Of a stretch of 64,000 nt of DNA, positions 61,386 to 64,000 are shown in pieces (position 1 is the first letter of the stretch; every line of letters begins with the position of its first letter). The DNA lies in the NCBI GenBank assembly GCA_003151595.1, contig PLXW01000110.1, positions 21,549-85,548 of the forward strand, given 5' to 3'. The translations under genes were made by a program, and so were the position numbers. Below the pieces are notes generated by a model that worked only from the letters and a program-made list of their open reading frames with translations, did not search any database and had not been told where the DNA came from. Source of the DNA: Myxococcales bacterium (GTDB taxonomy: Bacteria > Myxococcota > Polyangia > Polyangiales > Polyangiaceae).

Positions 61386-61730
61386 CTACAGCGCGACGTC
61401 GACCCGATCCACGTGAGAGCGGAAGGTATGGTTCACGATGTCCCCGACTTTCGACTTGATCGATGCCGCGTCGCCGGTGGGCGTCGTTTTCAATCTCACG
61501 GTCACGACCGTCGTCCTCCCCCCAATTCCCGAGGCAATCCGAAACGTCACCGCCGCATCGACCCCAAGCTCCGTCTTGATAGCGCGCTCGGTGTTCTTCG
61601 AGTCTTCTATCGGCTCGGTGAATCCGCGGCATCCGATGGTGACCAGGCACAGCGCGACCACGAGAGCCGCGATCACGACGACGACCGAGCGTCGCGCTGA
61701 AGACCAGTAAAGCAAGAGTGCGCGGCTCAT
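61386..61730 (-). CDS. Small lipoprotein of unknown function
   Basis: 114 residues; helix VVVVIAALVVALCLVTIGC ends in a lipobox Cys. The short mature domain (ELGVDAAVTFRIASGIGGRTTVVTVRLKTTPTGDA) is a possible single alpha/beta module. Not recognised. It lies between the PH-like membrane protein and the propeller lipoprotein on the same strand but with gaps over 120 nt. Confidence 0.68.
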   Translation of the reverse strand: MSRALLLYWSSARRSVVVVIAALVVALCLVTIGCRGFTEPIEDSKNTERAIKTELGVDAAVTFRIASGIGGRTTVVTVRLKTTPTGDAASIKSKVGDIVNHTFRSHVDRVDVAL

Positions 61731-61917
61731 TCGGTCACTCTCTCGGCTCGGTCCACGTCTTCGCGAAGAAGCTTTGACGCATGGGAGGAACCAAAAACGT
61801 AGAACCGCTTGGTTATGATTTGCGACCTTGACGGCGGCGGGTACGGGGCGAGTTCAGTTGGCGCATGGGCAGCGCGCGGCAAACGCTGAAACGACCCCCA
61901 CCCCCTTCGATCCATCT

Positions 61918-62607
61918 TCAGCGCGCCCTCGAGCGCGTCGAAGATTCGCCAACGGCAAGGAGTGAGTTACGCACCTCGGGATTCGCCGTGGCGTCCGCGC
62001 TCTCGGCGACTCGTGCGAGGGCGAGCTCCTCGGCCTCCGAAAGCAAAGTCGTGGCTACCCGCACCCGCACGTCGGCGGGGGTTCGTGGATTGATTGCCGC
62101 GTCAACCCGTTCCGCTAGAGCCCACGCTGTCTCTCGATATGTGTCGGGTCCCGATGGCAACAGGGGCGGAGAGACAGACGGCCAACCTGCCCAGCGCTCC
62201 ATTCGATCCGTGATCTGCGTGGTCAGAATCTCCCGCAGGTGCCCCCCGTAGAATTGCGCCCAGAGTTGGATCGCTTCGCCACTCACCAAGCGGAGCGTCG
62301 CACCGCGCTCGTCCTTCGTCACTCCGGCGACCTCGGCGTACGAGATGAATCGCTCGGCCTTCCACCAGCGCAGGTGGACCCCATCCTCGCCGATGATCAC
62401 CCGGGCGGAGCGCAAACCTGCCACCGTTACCGCCACGAGAAGGAGCCCGTGGATGACTGCCCCGACGGCAGGCTGCCACCAGGTCACCAGAGCCGCCGTT
62501 GCCGCTTGCGCAGTCCAGAAATACCGAGTGACCTTCCGCGCGAGCGAGCGCGGTGCGACCACCCGTTCGACCGTGACGGGAACAAGAAAGCGGAGCTTTT
62601 CTACCAT
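61918..62607 (-). CDS. PH-like membrane protein, possible immunity partner of the RHS protein
   Basis: 229 residues from ATG 62607, overlapping the RHS stop by 7 nt. Two hydrophobic helices near the start (AATAALVTWWQPAVGAVIHGLLLVAVTVAG) followed by GEDGVHLRWWKAERFISYAEVAGVTKDERGATLRLVSGE, the strand pattern of bacterial PH-like domains. The remainder is helical. Direct overlap with the RHS gene is the position where polymorphic-toxin immunity genes sit, so an immunity role is a reasonable guess, not shown. Confidence 0.7.
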   Translation of the reverse strand: MVEKLRFLVPVTVERVVAPRSLARKVTRYFWTAQAATAALVTWWQPAVGAVIHGLLLVAVTVAGLRSARVIIGEDGVHLRWWKAERFISYAEVAGVTKDERGATLRLVSGEAIQLWAQFYGGHLREILTTQITDRMERWAGWPSVSPPLLPSGPDTYRETAWALAERVDAAINPRTPADVRVRVATTLLSEAEELALARVAESADATANPEVRNSLLAVGESSTRSRAR

Positions 62608-64000
62608 GTTGGGCCCGGTTGGCTCCCCGAGATATTCCACGTGTGCTGGAAAGTCCCGGAGACGCCTACCCCTGGCGGACCTGCACTCACCCCGGCTTCG
62701 TAGCCCCAGTGCTCACCAGAGCTGACAGCGCCCCCCGCCAAACCGAGCATAGTCGGCGAGTTCGCATTGGCGGAGAAGTTAAGGCTATCACCAGTAATGA
62801 AGTTTTGGAGCTCCGCCGCCGTAGGAGCTACGCCTCGCGGAGAATCGAGCCACCCGCCAACCCCCGTGATGCCGAACGCGCCAGGTGACGCGGCTCCCAG
62901 CCCAATCCCAAGGTAGCTCCTACCGTATCGGTCGAACGTCACCTGGACGTTCCAGGTCGAGCCTAACCCGAAGAGGGGCAACTGAAACTGCCCCGCCAAG
63001 TAGTCAGGAAGGCGAAATCCATAGCCGCAATAGCCGCTCGGGTCCACCATCGACTGCGGATTGTTCCCCGCGTAAGCGTACAGGTTGAGGTCCGTCGCAT
63101 TGAACCTCGCCGGATCCTCGAAGGCATGGTCAATCCCAATCGGATCCCGAGTCATCCACCGCCCAAGGCTCGAATTGTAGACCCGGTTCCGCGCGAACTG
63201 CAGCCCGCTCGCTGTATGATAGTAGAACCCCGTGAACCCGAAGTTACTCGCCGTGCTGGAGCCCGCAACCGTCGTCCGGTTTCCGAAGTTGTCGTACTCG
63301 TACTGCGCGATGATCGCGGGGGTGGCGTTCGCATTCACGACTGCCCGCTCGCTTCCAAGCAGGTCTTTGATGTCGTAGCTGGTCGTCGCGTAGAGGTCAG
63401 TAATAGTTCCTTGCGCGACGTAGGTCGCGTCGGGGGTGCCCGAGACGGTTGCGCCTAAGAGAGTCCACTCGCTCGGCCCAATGAAAGCTTGCGGTTCAAG
63501 GTTATTGAACTCCATGCATATTTTTTGCCCACACCAGGCGTATGAGTGATCGGCTACCGTAGTCACCGGCGCGGCCCAAGATATGTTGTCGTACACCTCG
63601 GACAGGCGACCCAACCCATCGTATAAGAAGAAACTGTCATCGCTTGTTCCGTAGTCGTGCGATTCAGAAAGTCGATTCGAGCGATCGTAAAGATATGCGC
63701 GGCCACCAGACGGTGCCGGACCGATAGTATCTAGGGAACCCACGGTGCCGTCGCAAACAATCGGCTCGACGGACGCAGATTGGACCAGGCCGAATGCCTG
63801 CAAGGCCTCCTGCGTCATCTTGTTCGCCGAGTCGTACGAAAACGACGCGAGCGTGGTGCTCGTTCGAGCATAGCGCCCGACGCCCGGGGTCGCCGTTCCC
63901 AGTGAAGAGATATTGCCCGCGCTATCCGCGGCCACGCTAGATGTCGCAGAACCGGGGCCAGCGCCCGCGAGCAGCTGGTTGTAGTTGTCGTAGGTGTACG
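62601..64000 (-). CDS. RHS-repeat protein, C-terminal part (5' end outside window)
   Basis: The frame runs off the right edge; 466 residues are visible. YD repeats (YDSANKMTQEAL, YLYDRSNRLSESHDYG, YDGLGRLSEVYD) precede the core-associated block (SYDIKDLLGSERAVVN, YEYDNFGNRTTV, SGLQFARNRVYNSSLGRWMTRDPIG, NLYAYAGNNPQSMVDPSGYCGYG). After the DPSG boundary comes a variable 150-residue tip, Gly-rich and beta-patterned, without a known nuclease motif. RHS proteins form cages around C-terminal toxins. The base composition appears less GC-rich than the neighbours, consistent with a mobile tip region. Confidence 0.9.
   Translation of the reverse strand, partial: YTYDNYNQLLAGAGPGSATSSVAADSAGNISSLGTATPGVGRYARTSTTLASFSYDSANKMTQEALQAFGLVQSASVEPIVCDGTVGSLDTIGPAPSGGRAYLYDRSNRLSESHDYGTSDDSFFLYDGLGRLSEVYDNISWAAPVTTVADHSYAWCGQKICMEFNNLEPQAFIGPSEWTLLGATVSGTPDATYVAQGTITDLYATTSYDIKDLLGSERAVVNANATPAIIAQYEYDNFGNRTTVAGSSTASNFGFTGFYYHTASGLQFARNRVYNSSLGRWMTRDPIGIDHAFEDPARFNATDLNLYAYAGNNPQSMVDPSGYCGYGFRLPDYLAGQFQLPLFGLGSTWNVQVTFDRYGRSYLGIGLGAASPGAFGITGVGGWLDSPRGVAPTAAELQNFITGDSLNFSANANSPTMLGLAGGAVSSGEHWGYEAGVSAGPPGVGVSGTFQHTWNISGSQPGPTW

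Noticed and set aside
1..64000. CRISPR arrays, tRNA or rRNA genes, transposases
   Set aside because: No regularly spaced direct repeats of 25-40 nt, no cloverleaf or rRNA sequences, and no DDE or recombinase proteins seen on either strand.

Overview
The window is high-GC bacterial DNA, most likely from a myxobacterium (Myxococcota, probably the Polyangiales side). This is inferred from gene content: many secreted lipoproteins with Asp/Ala/Gly-rich linkers, two trypsin-like proteases with a Cys + hydrophobic + poly-Arg tail of the MYXO-CTERM type, three Hanks-type Ser/Thr kinases, FHA-linked NtrC-like activators and a two-component regulator. No rRNA, tRNA, CRISPR array or intact insertion sequence was seen.

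Layout. 1-4779: a cut-off secreted protein, a CXXCH lipoprotein, a DUF1801 protein, a trypsin, a MORN-repeat lipoprotein and a lipoprotein with a phospholipase A2-like Cys/His-Asp motif. 5128-8994: a GMC oxidoreductase with its Tat-exported small subunit, and a divergent AraC-type regulator. 9081-17787: a secretome block (M15 peptidase, GH43, clan-A glycoside hydrolase, trypsin, lipase-like protein and several lipoproteins). 17788-18881: a 1.1-kb, relatively AT-rich non-coding stretch. 18882-27664: a degenerate endonuclease/exonuclease/phosphatase lipoprotein, an FHA-activator/kinase/TPR-PEGA set, a DUF2306 membrane protein and a secreted protease. 27828-35402: an RND efflux pump and adaptor, an acyl-carrier-like protein lacking its serine, and a divergent NtrB/NtrC-type pair; a sigma-54-like promoter precedes the pump. 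35677-39597: a PPC/DUF296 lipoprotein, an aldo/keto reductase with a beta-hydroxyacid dehydrogenase, and a shortened GFA-type protein.

39633-49467 holds a nine-gene same-strand cluster behind a consensus extended -10 promoter: PstS-like binding protein, lipoprotein, OprO/P-like porin, lipoprotein, ExbB, ExbD, TonB, a TonB-dependent receptor that carries its own TonB C-terminal domain, and a lipoprotein. It reads as one self-contained outer-membrane uptake apparatus with unknown substrate.

49480-58632 is the most unusual part. Two paralogous Ser/Thr kinases are transcribed away from each other, one with a periplasmic-binding-protein sensor and one with a beta-propeller sensor. Between them lies a 22-codon gene with a strong ribosome binding site and its own intrinsic terminator, encoding a two-cysteine peptide. 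Next to them is an FHA/AAA+ activator without the GAFTGA loop, divergent from a lipoprotein across three phased 11-bp palindromes. A 32-bp direct repeat, whose first copy lies inside a transglutaminase gene, brackets the block. 58641-64000 contains a VapBC pair, a decayed outer-membrane protein, a propeller lipoprotein, a small lipoprotein, a PH-like membrane protein and the C-terminal end of an RHS protein.
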